A DNA stretch of 11,745 bases from Candidatus Sumerlaeota bacterium (GTDB taxonomy: Bacteria; Sumerlaeota; Sumerlaeia; MWCT01), in assembly GCA_026398545.1 (NCBI GenBank), contig JAPLSR010000314.1:1-11745 (forward strand). Reading direction: 5' to 3'. Below the pieces are notes generated by a model. The model was not told the DNA's origin and made no database searches. It saw only the letters and a program-made list of their open reading frames with translations. A program made the translations under genes and the position numbers. How positions within the stretch are numbered: the first letter of the stretch is position 1; every line of letters begins with the position of its first letter. Below are positions 1 to 6,375 of the stretch, piece by piece.

Positions 1-22
1 ACAATTTTAATAAGGAACAAAG

Positions 23-1558
23 ATGTATTTTATCGGGATTGATAGTGGAACGCAATCCACGAAGGCGCTGATTGCGGATGGCGAGACGGGCGAAATTCTG
101 TCGACAGCGTCACATGCGACACCGTTGATTGAAAATCTGCCACCGGGGCATAAGGAGCAACATCCGGAAGACTGGTGGGAAGCGCTGAGGATTGCGCTCA
201 AAGCGGCGCTGAAAAAGTCCGGGATTAATCCAGAGGATGTGCGCGGCATCGGCGTCTCAGGTCAGCAGCATGGCTTTGTTCCGCTTGATAAAGAGGGACG
301 CGTTATCCGACCGGCGAAAATCTGGTGTGACACGAGCACAAGCCGCCAATGCGAGGAAATCCTTGAGCGTGTGGGCGGTCTGGCGCGCTGCATTGAACTC
401 ATTGGCAACGGCGTTCCCGCCGGTTTTACGGCATCCAAAATCCTCTGGCTGAAGGAAAATGAGCCGGAAAATTATGCCCGCCTGCAAACCGTGCTTCTGC
501 CGCACGACTTCCTGAACTTCCGGCTCACAGGCGAGCGCAAGATGGAATGGGGCGACGCCTCGGGAACATCCCTCATGGATGTCCGCACACGCACATGGCG
601 ACGCGAACTTATTGATGCCGTTGACCCTGCCCTTATTGAAAAACTTCCCCCGCTGTTTCCCTCATACGAACCGGTGGGGCATATTCTTCCTGAGATTGCA
701 GAAGAGTTTGGATTTTCAAAAGACGTCATTGTGAGCGCCGGCGGAGGGGACAACATGATGGGCGCCATCGGAACGGGCAATGTCCGCTCCGGAATTGTAA
801 CCGCCAGCCTGGGAACTTCAGGAACAATTTACGCATGCAGCGACACGCCTGTCATTGATTCCCGGGGGGAAATAGCCGCCTTCTGCGACAGCACAGGCAA
901 ATGGCTCCCTCTTTTATGCGTCATGAACGTCACGGTTTCCACGGAAATGGTGCGAACGCTATTCAATATGGACTTCGCCGCCCTGGACGCCGCCGTTGAA
1001 AAAACGCCGCCCGGCGCGGACGGACTTTTGCTCATCCCATATTTCGAGGGCGAACGCACGCCAAATGTGCCGGATGGAACGGGTGTCTGGTTCGGGGTCA
1101 ACTCTCGCACGCACGACTCAGCCCATTATGCCCGCGCCGCCATGGAAGGCGCAAGTATGACCATGAACTACGGATTGAATCGTTTGCGGGAACTGGGCAT
1201 CAACCCGCAGGAAATCCGCCTGACCGGTGGCGGTTCAAAGAGCGCCGTCTGGCGTCGCATACTCGCTGATATTTTCAACACCGAGGTTGTGTCAATGGCT
1301 CATGCGGAAGGTGCGGCTTATGGCGCCGCCCTGCAGGCAAGGTGGGCATTCGTCCGCTCAACCGGTGAACATATCACCCTTGAGGAGATTGCGGAGGCAT
1401 GGGTGAAGGCGGATGAAAAGACGCGCACCGCACCGCATCGAAAAGATGTGAGTATCTACCGGAGGCTCCAGAAACTCCATGACCGCCTCTCAAAAGCCCT
1501 CCGCCCGGTCTTCAAATCCCACCGGCAGATGCTCAACTCAAGAACTATTCACAAATAG
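23..1558 (+). CDS. xylB: Xylulokinase (FGGY-family carbohydrate kinase)
   Basis: Predicted to phosphorylate D-xylulose with ATP to xylulose 5-phosphate in the cytoplasm, feeding the pentose phosphate pathway. The protein has 511 residues, somewhat longer than the roughly 480-500 usual for the family. The N-terminal FGGY domain opens with the phosphate-binding motif IGIDSGTQSTK (residues 4-14) and has the xylulokinase-type SGQQHG motif near residue 80. The C-terminal domain begins around GGGDNMMGAIG, whose Asp243 matches the family's catalytic base, and continues with SLGTSGT and the nucleotide-binding TGGGSKSAVWRRILADI. The ATG has a good ribosome site (AAGGA at 12-16, 6-nt spacer). The last 14 nt overlap the end of the convergent flavoprotein gene. 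A xylA partner, if present, lies outside the window. Another FGGY sugar specificity is possible but less likely. Confidence 0.93.
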   Translation: MYFIGIDSGTQSTKALIADGETGEILSTASHATPLIENLPPGHKEQHPEDWWEALRIALKAALKKSGINPEDVRGIGVSGQQHGFVPLDKEGRVIRPAKIWCDTSTSRQCEEILERVGGLARCIELIGNGVPAGFTASKILWLKENEPENYARLQTVLLPHDFLNFRLTGERKMEWGDASGTSLMDVRTRTWRRELIDAVDPALIEKLPPLFPSYEPVGHILPEIAEEFGFSKDVIVSAGGGDNMMGAIGTGNVRSGIVTASLGTSGTIYACSDTPVIDSRGEIAAFCDSTGKWLPLLCVMNVTVSTEMVRTLFNMDFAALDAAVEKTPPGADGLLLIPYFEGERTPNVPDGTGVWFGVNSRTHDSAHYARAAMEGASMTMNYGLNRLRELGINPQEIRLTGGGSKSAVWRRILADIFNTEVVSMAHAEGAAYGAALQARWAFVRSTGEHITLEEIAEAWVKADEKTRTAPHRKDVSIYRRLQKLHDRLSKALRPVFKSHRQMLNSRTIHK

Positions 1559-2102
1559 CAATTTTCGCTCCCAGCTCAAATGCCATCTTCATCACATTGC
1601 TCTTACTAAGGACTTCTCCTTTCTGAGTCACGCCGGGGACGAGGAGTTTGCCCACAAGGGGCATCTCAAGATGGCGCAGGCATTTTTCGAAGAACGCCGC
1701 CACGAATTCGCCGGTTTCGGGATTTTCCTCCTCATAGGGAACAACTATCACAGCCGATTTGCCTTTGACCTTTGCCCTGTTTTCCGGACAGTTGAAATAA
1801 ACAAGACGGTCTATAAATCCCTTCATCAGGGCGGTCGGTCCGAACCAATAGACAGGCGTCCCGAAAACGATGACATCGCTCGTAATAATTTTCTCATACA
1901 CGGCGTTCATGTCGTCATTTTTCGCGCACGGCTTACCCGTCCAGCAGACGTGGCATCCATCGCATTCGCGGATGGTCAGATCATTCAGGAAAATCATTTC
2001 AACGGCGATGCCGGCTTTTGTTGCGCCTTCCAGAATTTTTGAAACCAGGATATGGGTATTGCCATTTTTGCGTGGACTGCCTACAATACCGAGGATTTTC
2101 AT
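1545..2102 (-). CDS. Iron-sulfur flavoprotein-like NAD(P)H-dependent FMN reductase
   Basis: A 185-residue flavodoxin-fold protein of the NADPH-dependent FMN reductase superfamily. It opens with the FMN-phosphate loop GSPRKNGNT (residues 8-16) and has GTPVYWFGPTALMKGFIDR, typical of the second flavin-contacting loop. Cys47, Cys50, Cys53 and Cys59 form a compact C-x2-C-x2-C-x5-C motif followed by DDM, the arrangement that binds a 4Fe-4S cluster in Isf-type iron-sulfur flavoproteins. It is therefore probably a cytoplasmic electron carrier or oxidoreductase; the substrate cannot be told. I chose the ATG at 2102 because the protein then starts MKILGI and a partial second copy (3127-3031) starts at the same point. 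An ATG at 2108 is also possible: the AGGTGG at 2118-2113 lies 4 nt from it and 10 nt from 2102. Its 3' end overlaps xylB by 14 nt. Confidence 0.85.
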   Translation of the reverse strand: MKILGIVGSPRKNGNTHILVSKILEGATKAGIAVEMIFLNDLTIRECDGCHVCWTGKPCAKNDDMNAVYEKIITSDVIVFGTPVYWFGPTALMKGFIDRLVYFNCPENRAKVKGKSAVIVVPYEEENPETGEFVAAFFEKCLRHLEMPLVGKLLVPGVTQKGEVLSKSNVMKMAFELGAKIAICE

Positions 2103-2255
2103 AACCATACACCCACCTGGATGAATAATATGTTGCAATGCAAATGATCCGCGCCCGGATAGATGGTCAATAAAAATATCCTGTCATATAATTCCATAAG
2201 GAAACCTGGAAGCCATGAAATAACAATTATCATTTATGGTTTTCTGGATTCCTGA

Positions 2256-2285
2256 TTGACAACTCTCATCTATCCAAAATATAAA
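2256..2285 (+). promoter_or_regulatory. Sigma70-like promoter of the MNT/HEPN cassette
   Basis: A perfect -35 hexamer TTGACA (2256-2261) is followed after 18 nt by TATAAA (2280-2285), ending 21 nt before the MNT start codon. It sits in a markedly AT-rich intergenic stretch between two genes pointing away from each other, so the cassette needs its own promoter here. The call rests on sequence match and position only. Confidence 0.55.
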
Positions 2286-2306
2286 GAGATTTATTAGAGG
2301 TTAGAG

Positions 2307-2627
2307 ATGATATCTACGAGTGAAATCCCGACACAATGTAAGCGGGTCCTTGAGAGTTACTACGGCGAAAGATTCAAGGGTTTGTTGTTATATGGCTCCT
2401 TTGCTCGCAAGCAAGCCGATGCCACAAGCGATATTGATCTTTTGGTTTTGCTGAGTCATCCATTCGACTACTTCAATGAACTACGCAAAATTGTGGACCT
2501 GCTTTACCCGATCCAATTGGAGTCCGAGCGCCTGATTTCCGCCAAGCCCGTTCTGCTGGATGAATTTAAGAAGGGAACCCTGCAATTCTATCGAAATGCG
2601 ATGCGTGAAGGATTGCCCGTATCATGA
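2307..2627 (+). CDS. MNT-type minimal nucleotidyltransferase (likely antitoxin)
   Basis: A 106-residue protein that is little more than a polymerase-beta-like nucleotidyltransferase core. The signature GSFARKQADATSDIDLLVL (residues 30-48) carries the GS motif and the metal-binding pair Asp42 and Asp44. The usual third carboxylate is not clear; a Glu in QLESERLISA is at about the right place. In characterised MNT/HEPN pairs the MNT partner neutralises the HEPN toxin, in some cases by adding nucleotides to it, and the same role is inferred here. The ATG has a ribosome site (AGAGG, 2296-2300, 6-nt spacer) and a strong promoter upstream. Its stop overlaps the start of the HEPN gene (ATGA), implying translational coupling. 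A role in another nucleotidyl transfer cannot be excluded. Confidence 0.85.
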   Translation: MISTSEIPTQCKRVLESYYGERFKGLLLYGSFARKQADATSDIDLLVLLSHPFDYFNELRKIVDLLYPIQLESERLISAKPVLLDEFKKGTLQFYRNAMREGLPVS

Positions 2628-3007
2628 TTCAGCATGAGAAAGAAGTTACGGCAAATATTGAGCGAGCGGAACAGTCCATTCAAGCGGCGAAGGAGTTACT
2701 TGGCGGTGAATATTATGATTTTGCCGCCTCACGCGCATATTATGCGGCCTTTTATGCCGCCACTGCCGCGCTTCTGGCAGAGGACATTGAGGCCAATAAG
2801 CATAGCGCAGTTATTGCCATGTTTCATCAGCGGTTTGTCAAAACAGGGAAGTTGGATAAGGAACAGGGAAAGGCATTAAACTGGCTTTTTGAGTTGCGCG
2901 GCATTGGCGATTACGGAATCACAACGCATGTAACTGCCCTGGAAGCAGAGTCCGCTATAACATCAGCAGAGACCATTCTAAATAAAATCAAATTCCTTTT
3001 GAGTTGA
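2624..3007 (+). CDS. HEPN-domain protein (UPF0332-like; likely toxin partner of MNT)
   Basis: A 127-residue, almost wholly helical protein matching the HEPN family: SRAYYAAFYAATAALL (residues 36-51), NKHSAVIAMFHQRFVKTGKL in the middle, and ELRGIGDYG (90-98) towards the end. It begins inside the last codons of the MNT gene (ATGA overlap at 2624-2627), the standard layout of MNT/HEPN modules. Many HEPN toxins are RNases with an R-x4-6-H active site; here the expected place reads R92-GIG-D96-Y97, the R..DY form of the UPF0332 branch. RNase activity is therefore not secured by the motif. The gene ends 24 nt before the broken flavoprotein copy on the other strand. Membership of the HEPN family is firm; toxin activity is inferred. 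Confidence 0.83.
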   Translation: MIQHEKEVTANIERAEQSIQAAKELLGGEYYDFAASRAYYAAFYAATAALLAEDIEANKHSAVIAMFHQRFVKTGKLDKEQGKALNWLFELRGIGDYGITTHVTALEAESAITSAETILNKIKFLLS

Positions 3008-3030
3008 TAATCTGCATTTATCAGCGGCGG

Positions 3031-3127
3031 CGCCGGCTTTTGTTGCGCCTTCCAGAATTTTAGAAACCAGGATATGCGTATTCCCATTCATGTGCGGACT
3101 GCCTATAATACCGAGGACTTTTTTCAT
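3031..3127 (-). pseudogene. Truncated duplicate of the flavoprotein gene's 5' end
   Basis: Read on the minus strand from an ATG at 3127, this stretch encodes about 32 residues starting MKKVLGIIGSPHMNGNTH, closely matching the start of the intact flavoprotein at 2102-1545. By eye there are about nine substitutions and one 3-nt indel in roughly 93 nt, several of them synonymous, and a shared run of about 30 identical nucleotides at the downstream end (GGAAGGCGCAACAAAAGCCGG on that strand). Similarity stops after the residues KAG, about 23 nt from the HEPN stop; the frame then runs into the antisense of the HEPN gene. It lacks the cysteine cluster and most of the flavin fold, so it is a remnant. 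It begins 15 nt after the NamZ stop in the same orientation, as if it was once the next gene of that operon. Confidence 0.8.
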
Positions 3128-3142
3128 TTTATAATTTTTTCT

Positions 3143-4408
3143 CTATTTATATAGGAGATACTTCTCCCGGATTTTTTTGAAGGCCTCAAGGTCGCCGGCG
3201 GATTCCTTTATGAGCGCATCCACGCTCTCTGTCTTGATGCGGTTCTCAAGGTTGGGAATGCCCATGAGTCTTGACGCCCATTTGGTGACGGTCGCCTTGT
3301 CAGGATACATGGCGCAGATGGTCTTGAGGACAGTTAAGCCGGTGCGGATGGGCTCAAAGGCGTTGCGGTCTATGACGTGGACCTGCACCCCCCCGCACAT
3401 TTCATTTTTATACTTGCTGAAGGTAGGGGTAAAATAGGCGGGGCGGAACCTCACCCCGGCAAGTCCCGCCTGATTCAATGCCTTCGCCAGCGCTACGCCG
3501 TCGATAAAGGGGGCGCCTATCATCTCAAACGGTTTGATCGTTCCGCGCCCCTCGCTGATGTTGCTCCCCTCAAAAACGCACATCCCCGGATAAACAACCG
3601 CAGTGTCAATTGTGGGCATATTTGGCGAGGGCAACACCCAGGGGCGGCGCGTCTCTTCAAATGTCGTCAAGCGGGTGTATCCCGGAATCCTGATAACCTT
3701 CAGGTCAACTTTCGGGTTCATCCATTCACCATTAACGAGGCTGGCAAGTTCTCCCGCTGTCATGCCATAGCGGACAGCCACGCCGAAGGGTTGTCCCTCC
3801 CAGTAGCGACCTATCAGCCCCTCATTCTGGCGATTTGGCGCGCCCTCAACCCGGTCGCAACCGATGGGATTGGGTCGGTCAAACACAATAAATTTCACAT
3901 TATTTTTTGCCGCCGCCTCCATACAATGGGTCATGGTCCAGACGTAAGTATAAAACCTCACGCCCACATCTTGAATGTCAAAGACCATGACATCGAGCAT
4001 TTTCATCTGTTCATCCGTCGGGGCGCGGCGCGAGCCATAAATGGAAAATACGGGGATGCCTGTCACGGGGTCTGTATAATCCCCAACTCTGTCGCCCGCC
4101 TGATGGTCTCCGCGTAAGCCATGCTCAGGCGCAAAAAAGGCGACAATGGTGGTGGCGTGGTCGGCGCAGAGAAGGTCGGCAATCTGATTCAGATTGTCAT
4201 CCACGCCGGTGGGATTTGTGAGAAGACCGACCCGTTTCCCCCGAACAGCCTCTATAAGCGCCTGGACTTGCTCCTGCATGGGTGGCAATCCTTTATGGGG
4301 CTCCTTCGGGTTGACATTCTCCCCGCCTGTGGTAATCGCACAGCACACCCAGAAAAATGGCAGAATTATCGTCACAAGATTGACGCACATTAGACGTTCA
4401 AAAATCAT
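3143..4408 (-). CDS. namZ: NamZ-type exo-beta-N-acetylmuramidase (DUF1343), exported
   Basis: A 421-residue member of the DUF1343/NamZ family, whose characterised member removes N-acetylmuramic acid from the non-reducing end of peptidoglycan fragments. The family motifs are all present: VGLLTNPTG (60-68), FFAPEHGLRG (91-100) with the Glu thought to be catalytic, VFDIQDVGVRFYTY (142-155), DRPNP (177-181), RYGMTAGELA (213-222) and PSPNMPT. The N-terminus has a basic or polar start and a hydrophobic run ending near WVCCAITTGG, so it is exported, possibly as a lipoprotein (Cys22 or Cys23). The ATG at 4408 has a strong ribosome site (AGGAG, 4420-4416). It lies 80 nt after the Mut7-C gene, in the same direction, and 15 nt before the broken flavoprotein copy. 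With the GH20 lipoprotein at 7485-6376 it suggests cell-wall sugar scavenging. Confidence 0.9.
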   Translation of the reverse strand: MIFERLMCVNLVTIILPFFWVCCAITTGGENVNPKEPHKGLPPMQEQVQALIEAVRGKRVGLLTNPTGVDDNLNQIADLLCADHATTIVAFFAPEHGLRGDHQAGDRVGDYTDPVTGIPVFSIYGSRRAPTDEQMKMLDVMVFDIQDVGVRFYTYVWTMTHCMEAAAKNNVKFIVFDRPNPIGCDRVEGAPNRQNEGLIGRYWEGQPFGVAVRYGMTAGELASLVNGEWMNPKVDLKVIRIPGYTRLTTFEETRRPWVLPSPNMPTIDTAVVYPGMCVFEGSNISEGRGTIKPFEMIGAPFIDGVALAKALNQAGLAGVRFRPAYFTPTFSKYKNEMCGGVQVHVIDRNAFEPIRTGLTVLKTICAMYPDKATVTKWASRLMGIPNLENRIKTESVDALIKESAGDLEAFKKIREKYLLYK

Positions 4409-4442
4409 TTCCCCTCTCCTTTTAAAAAAAATGAAATTTATT

Positions 4443-4463
4443 CACCGCAGAGGCGCAGAGTTC
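4443..4463. repeat. Short dispersed 'CACCGCAGAGGCGCAGAG' repeat scrap
   Basis: The gap between the Mut7-C and NamZ genes contains CACCGCAGAGGCGCAGAG followed by TTC. It resembles a second scrap at 8925-8950, and a low-complexity CGCAGAG-rich repeat that I recall as scattered through intergenic regions of many environmental genomes. It is not coding here. Assignment to a repeat family is from memory and would need a genome-wide count. Confidence 0.45.
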
Positions 4464-4488
4464 ATAGAGTTTTTCTTGTGTTGTAAGG

Positions 4489-4992
4489 TCATGATGAGCG
4501 ATGTTCCGATTGTTTTTTGTCAGTCCCGACATCCAGACCCACATGCTCCCTTAAAAGCTGTATAATGTGTACAGGATGTGTGCCATCCCAGTAAAGCTTA
4601 TTGCAGAGGGGACAGCGGAAAATCATAGTGGCACGCTCACGCGCTTTGGGCGGTAGAAGCGCCCTTGCCTCCTCTGTCTTCATGCGTTCCACAGGGACAT
4701 TGCAATGGGAGCAACGGGAGAGAAACGTCTCCCCGAAGTTCATGGGAAATTTCTGCGCCACACACCGGAGTTGCTCCCAGAAATCGAGCGTGCGGATGAG
4801 AAATATATCCGCATGGGGATGTTCCTCCACAAGGTGCGTATCCCGTGTGATGATGATTCTTCCCTCCCTCTCCGCCGCCTCAAGCAGATGCCGGTCATCT
4901 TTGCCGTGGAAATAGAGCACGTCATAGCCCAGATGGAGCATCCACCTCCCCAGTTTCCCCAGCATGGTATCCACAATAAACTTTTTCACCAT
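4489..4992 (-). CDS. Mut7-C RNase-domain protein with zinc ribbon
   Basis: A 167-residue stand-alone member of the Mut7-C family (PIN-like nuclease fold plus zinc ribbon). The N-terminal part has VDTMLGKLGRWMLHLGYDV (7-25), with Asp8 as a likely metal ligand, and the strand motif IIITRDTHL (46-54) with Asp51, the expected second acidic residue. The C-terminal part has two CxxC knuckles, Cys94/Cys97 and Cys127/Cys130, ending in NKLYWDGTHP, which is characteristic of the family. The likely role is a cytoplasmic RNase or RNA-binding protein; prokaryotic members are poorly studied. The ATG at 4992 lies 30 nt after the PDZ gene stop, suggesting one transcript, though the ribosome site is weak. No key residue looks missing. 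Confidence 0.88.
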   Translation of the reverse strand: MVKKFIVDTMLGKLGRWMLHLGYDVLYFHGKDDRHLLEAAEREGRIIITRDTHLVEEHPHADIFLIRTLDFWEQLRCVAQKFPMNFGETFLSRCSHCNVPVERMKTEEARALLPPKARERATMIFRCPLCNKLYWDGTHPVHIIQLLREHVGLDVGTDKKQSEHRSS

Positions 4993-5022
4993 GAAGCGAG
5001 TCCGTTTCGCAGAAAAAAATTA

Positions 5023-5802
5023 TCACATCTTCACCGGCTTTTCACCCGTGATGCCCATCAAGGTAAGGTCGAGGGGTTGTGGCGCTGTGGTCTCCTGCGG
5101 GGGTGTCTGGGCGCTGAAGAGTTCGAGGGGTGTCTTATCCCTGATGCGATAAATCAGGTCCCACTTTTCCAGTCCTGCCTTGTAGGCGGGCTTGCCCACC
5201 TCAACCTCCAGAACCATAAGCCCATCTGAAAAAATCGCACCGAGTTTCTCGGCGAATTTGGCATCTATCATGACCAGCCGCACACCATAAACCTTCTCAA
5301 ACCATGTGAGCCACTGTTTTACCCTTTCCCGGTCAGGCTCCCGCGGTGACGGGGCTGGCGGCGCGCCGGCTTGCGATTCCTGTGGAGTTAAAGGGGCGAC
5401 TTGAGGCGGCATCCGAAGGTTCTGATAATCGCTGGATACCTTAAGGAGTTCCTTCGGGGAGACACGTTTGACCGTCATGGGGGCAATTTCCTCCCCGCCC
5501 CGCTTGATGAGCACCTCCACGGCGGACTCCGGTTCCCCGTTGAAAAGACCCACCACCTCAGCAAGGCTTAAACCCGCCACATCGCGTCCGCCCACACGCA
5601 ATATAACATCCCCATCCTTCAATCCAATCTGTTCTGCCGGGGAATTAACAAAGACGTGATAAATATAGAACTGCCCCTCCCTTTGCGCCAGCTGGATGCC
5701 CACCATCCCCTTCCTCTGCTCGCCAGGGGGAGCCTGCTCGCCGGGTGCAATCCAGTTAACTGTCAGAAAAAGACACACCACCCATATTAAATTTCGCCTC
5801 AT
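5023..5802 (-). CDS. Exported PDZ-domain protein
   Basis: A protein of 259 residues from the ATG at 5802; a GTG at 5820 would add six residues, and neither start has a clear ribosome site. The N-terminus MRRNLIWVVCLFLTVNWIA is a signal peptide or membrane anchor. A PDZ domain follows (about residues 29-112) with VNSPAEQIGLKDGDVILRVGG as the ligand-groove core. A proline-rich linker (PPQVAPL...GAPPAPSP) leads to a second, weaker PDZ-like segment near the end (GKPAYKAGLEKWDLIYRIRD). There is no protease domain, so it is more likely a periplasmic scaffold or peptide-binding protein than a DegP- or Ctp-type protease. It is the first gene of the minus-strand run towards Mut7-C and NamZ. The partner is unknown. 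Confidence 0.8.
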   Translation of the reverse strand: MRRNLIWVVCLFLTVNWIAPGEQAPPGEQRKGMVGIQLAQREGQFYIYHVFVNSPAEQIGLKDGDVILRVGGRDVAGLSLAEVVGLFNGEPESAVEVLIKRGGEEIAPMTVKRVSPKELLKVSSDYQNLRMPPQVAPLTPQESQAGAPPAPSPREPDRERVKQWLTWFEKVYGVRLVMIDAKFAEKLGAIFSDGLMVLEVEVGKPAYKAGLEKWDLIYRIRDKTPLELFSAQTPPQETTAPQPLDLTLMGITGEKPVKM

Positions 5803-5998
5803 ATTTTTATAACACCCCACATTTTTTGTATAATATGATGACTCATTCTGTCCGATGATGTCAACTCCTTCCCTCCTCCTTCAATCTTCAAGAGCCACCC
5901 GCAGAAAAACACCATAGCATTCATAAATCATCTTGACAGCCTGTGGGATTACTGGCAAAAGACTTTACAACTTTGATTCTTTACCGGCATCATTTCAC

Positions 5999-6016
5999 GC
6001 CTCGTCACTGCGGGGC
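5999..6016 (+). other. Small hairpin in the leader of the RRM gene
   Basis: GCCTCG (5999-6004) pairs with CGGGGC (6011-6016) around a 6-nt loop, giving six pairs with one G-U, about 35 nt before the RRM start codon. The region 5803-6050 between the divergent PDZ and RRM genes otherwise shows no gene. No convincing -35/-10 pair was found, though a lone TTGACA occurs at 5933-5938. The hairpin could be a leader element or chance. Confidence 0.25.
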
Positions 6017-6050
6017 TAAGGGAATGTGCCGAATTCTGTGGAGGTTATGT

Positions 6051-6308
6051 ATGTCAAAAAAACTGTATGTGGGAAATCTTCCCTACCACACATCGGAAGA
6101 AGAGATTCGGAACCTGTTTTCACAGTATGGGGATGTGAAATCGGTTACAATCATTGTGGACCGCGCCACAAACAGGTCAAGAGGTTTCGGTTTTGTCGAG
6201 ATTGAACTCACAAATCCCGACACCCCGCTCTCTTCCTTAGAAGGTCTTGCCCTGCAGGATCGCACACTAAAAGTCAGCGAGGCGCGGGAACGCCAGTCCA
6301 GGGGTTAA
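6051..6308 (+). CDS. Single-RRM RNA-binding protein
   Basis: An 85-residue protein made of one RNA recognition motif. RNP2 is LYVGNL (residues 5-10) and RNP1 is RGFGFVEI (44-51), where the last position is Ile instead of the usual aromatic residue; the aromatic positions Tyr6, Phe46 and Phe48 that stack on RNA bases are kept. Bacterial RRM proteins of this size, best known from cyanobacteria where some respond to cold, bind single-stranded RNA in the cytoplasm. This one ends in a short basic tail (ARERQSRG) with no glycine-rich extension. The start at 6051 is fixed by GGAGG (6040-6044, 6-nt spacer) and by RRM homology starting at MSKKLYVGNL; the frame is open upstream but looks non-coding. 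It is a lone plus-strand gene, convergent with the GH20 gene. Confidence 0.92.
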   Translation: MSKKLYVGNLPYHTSEEEIRNLFSQYGDVKSVTIIVDRATNRSRGFGFVEIELTNPDTPLSSLEGLALQDRTLKVSEARERQSRG

Positions 6309-6375
6309 GGAAAACAATATAGAATCCATCCTCTGGTTTTTCCCGGGTCGGGGTCTTCAGACTCTACATGATATG

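Noticed and set aside
1479..2042. A 187-codon plus-strand open frame overlapping the xylB end
   Set aside because: It is the shadow of the iron-sulfur flavoprotein gene, whose flavin loop and cysteine motif are clear on the minus strand.
3005..3023. Inverted repeat TGATAA / TTATCA after the HEPN gene as a terminator
   Set aside because: The stem has six pairs with only one G-C and no T-tract follows, so it is too weak to call.
2139..3030. MNT/HEPN cassette as a transposon or IS element
   Set aside because: No transposase, terminal inverted repeats or target duplication could be seen; the direct repeats are gene copies.
3377..4117. A 246-codon plus-strand open frame
   Set aside because: It lies antisense inside namZ, has no family motif, and namZ has clear conserved motifs on the other strand.
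5933..5938. TTGACA as -35 of an RRM promoter
   Set aside because: No acceptable -10 hexamer lies 15-19 nt downstream.
5943..6050. N-terminal extension of the RRM protein
   Set aside because: The frame is open, but the strong ribosome site at 6040-6044 and the start of RRM homology place the true start at 6051.
6309..6375. Possible bidirectional terminator between the convergent RRM and GH20 genes
   Set aside because: Only a four-pair stem (GTCT/AGAC) is visible; no stable hairpin with a T-tract.
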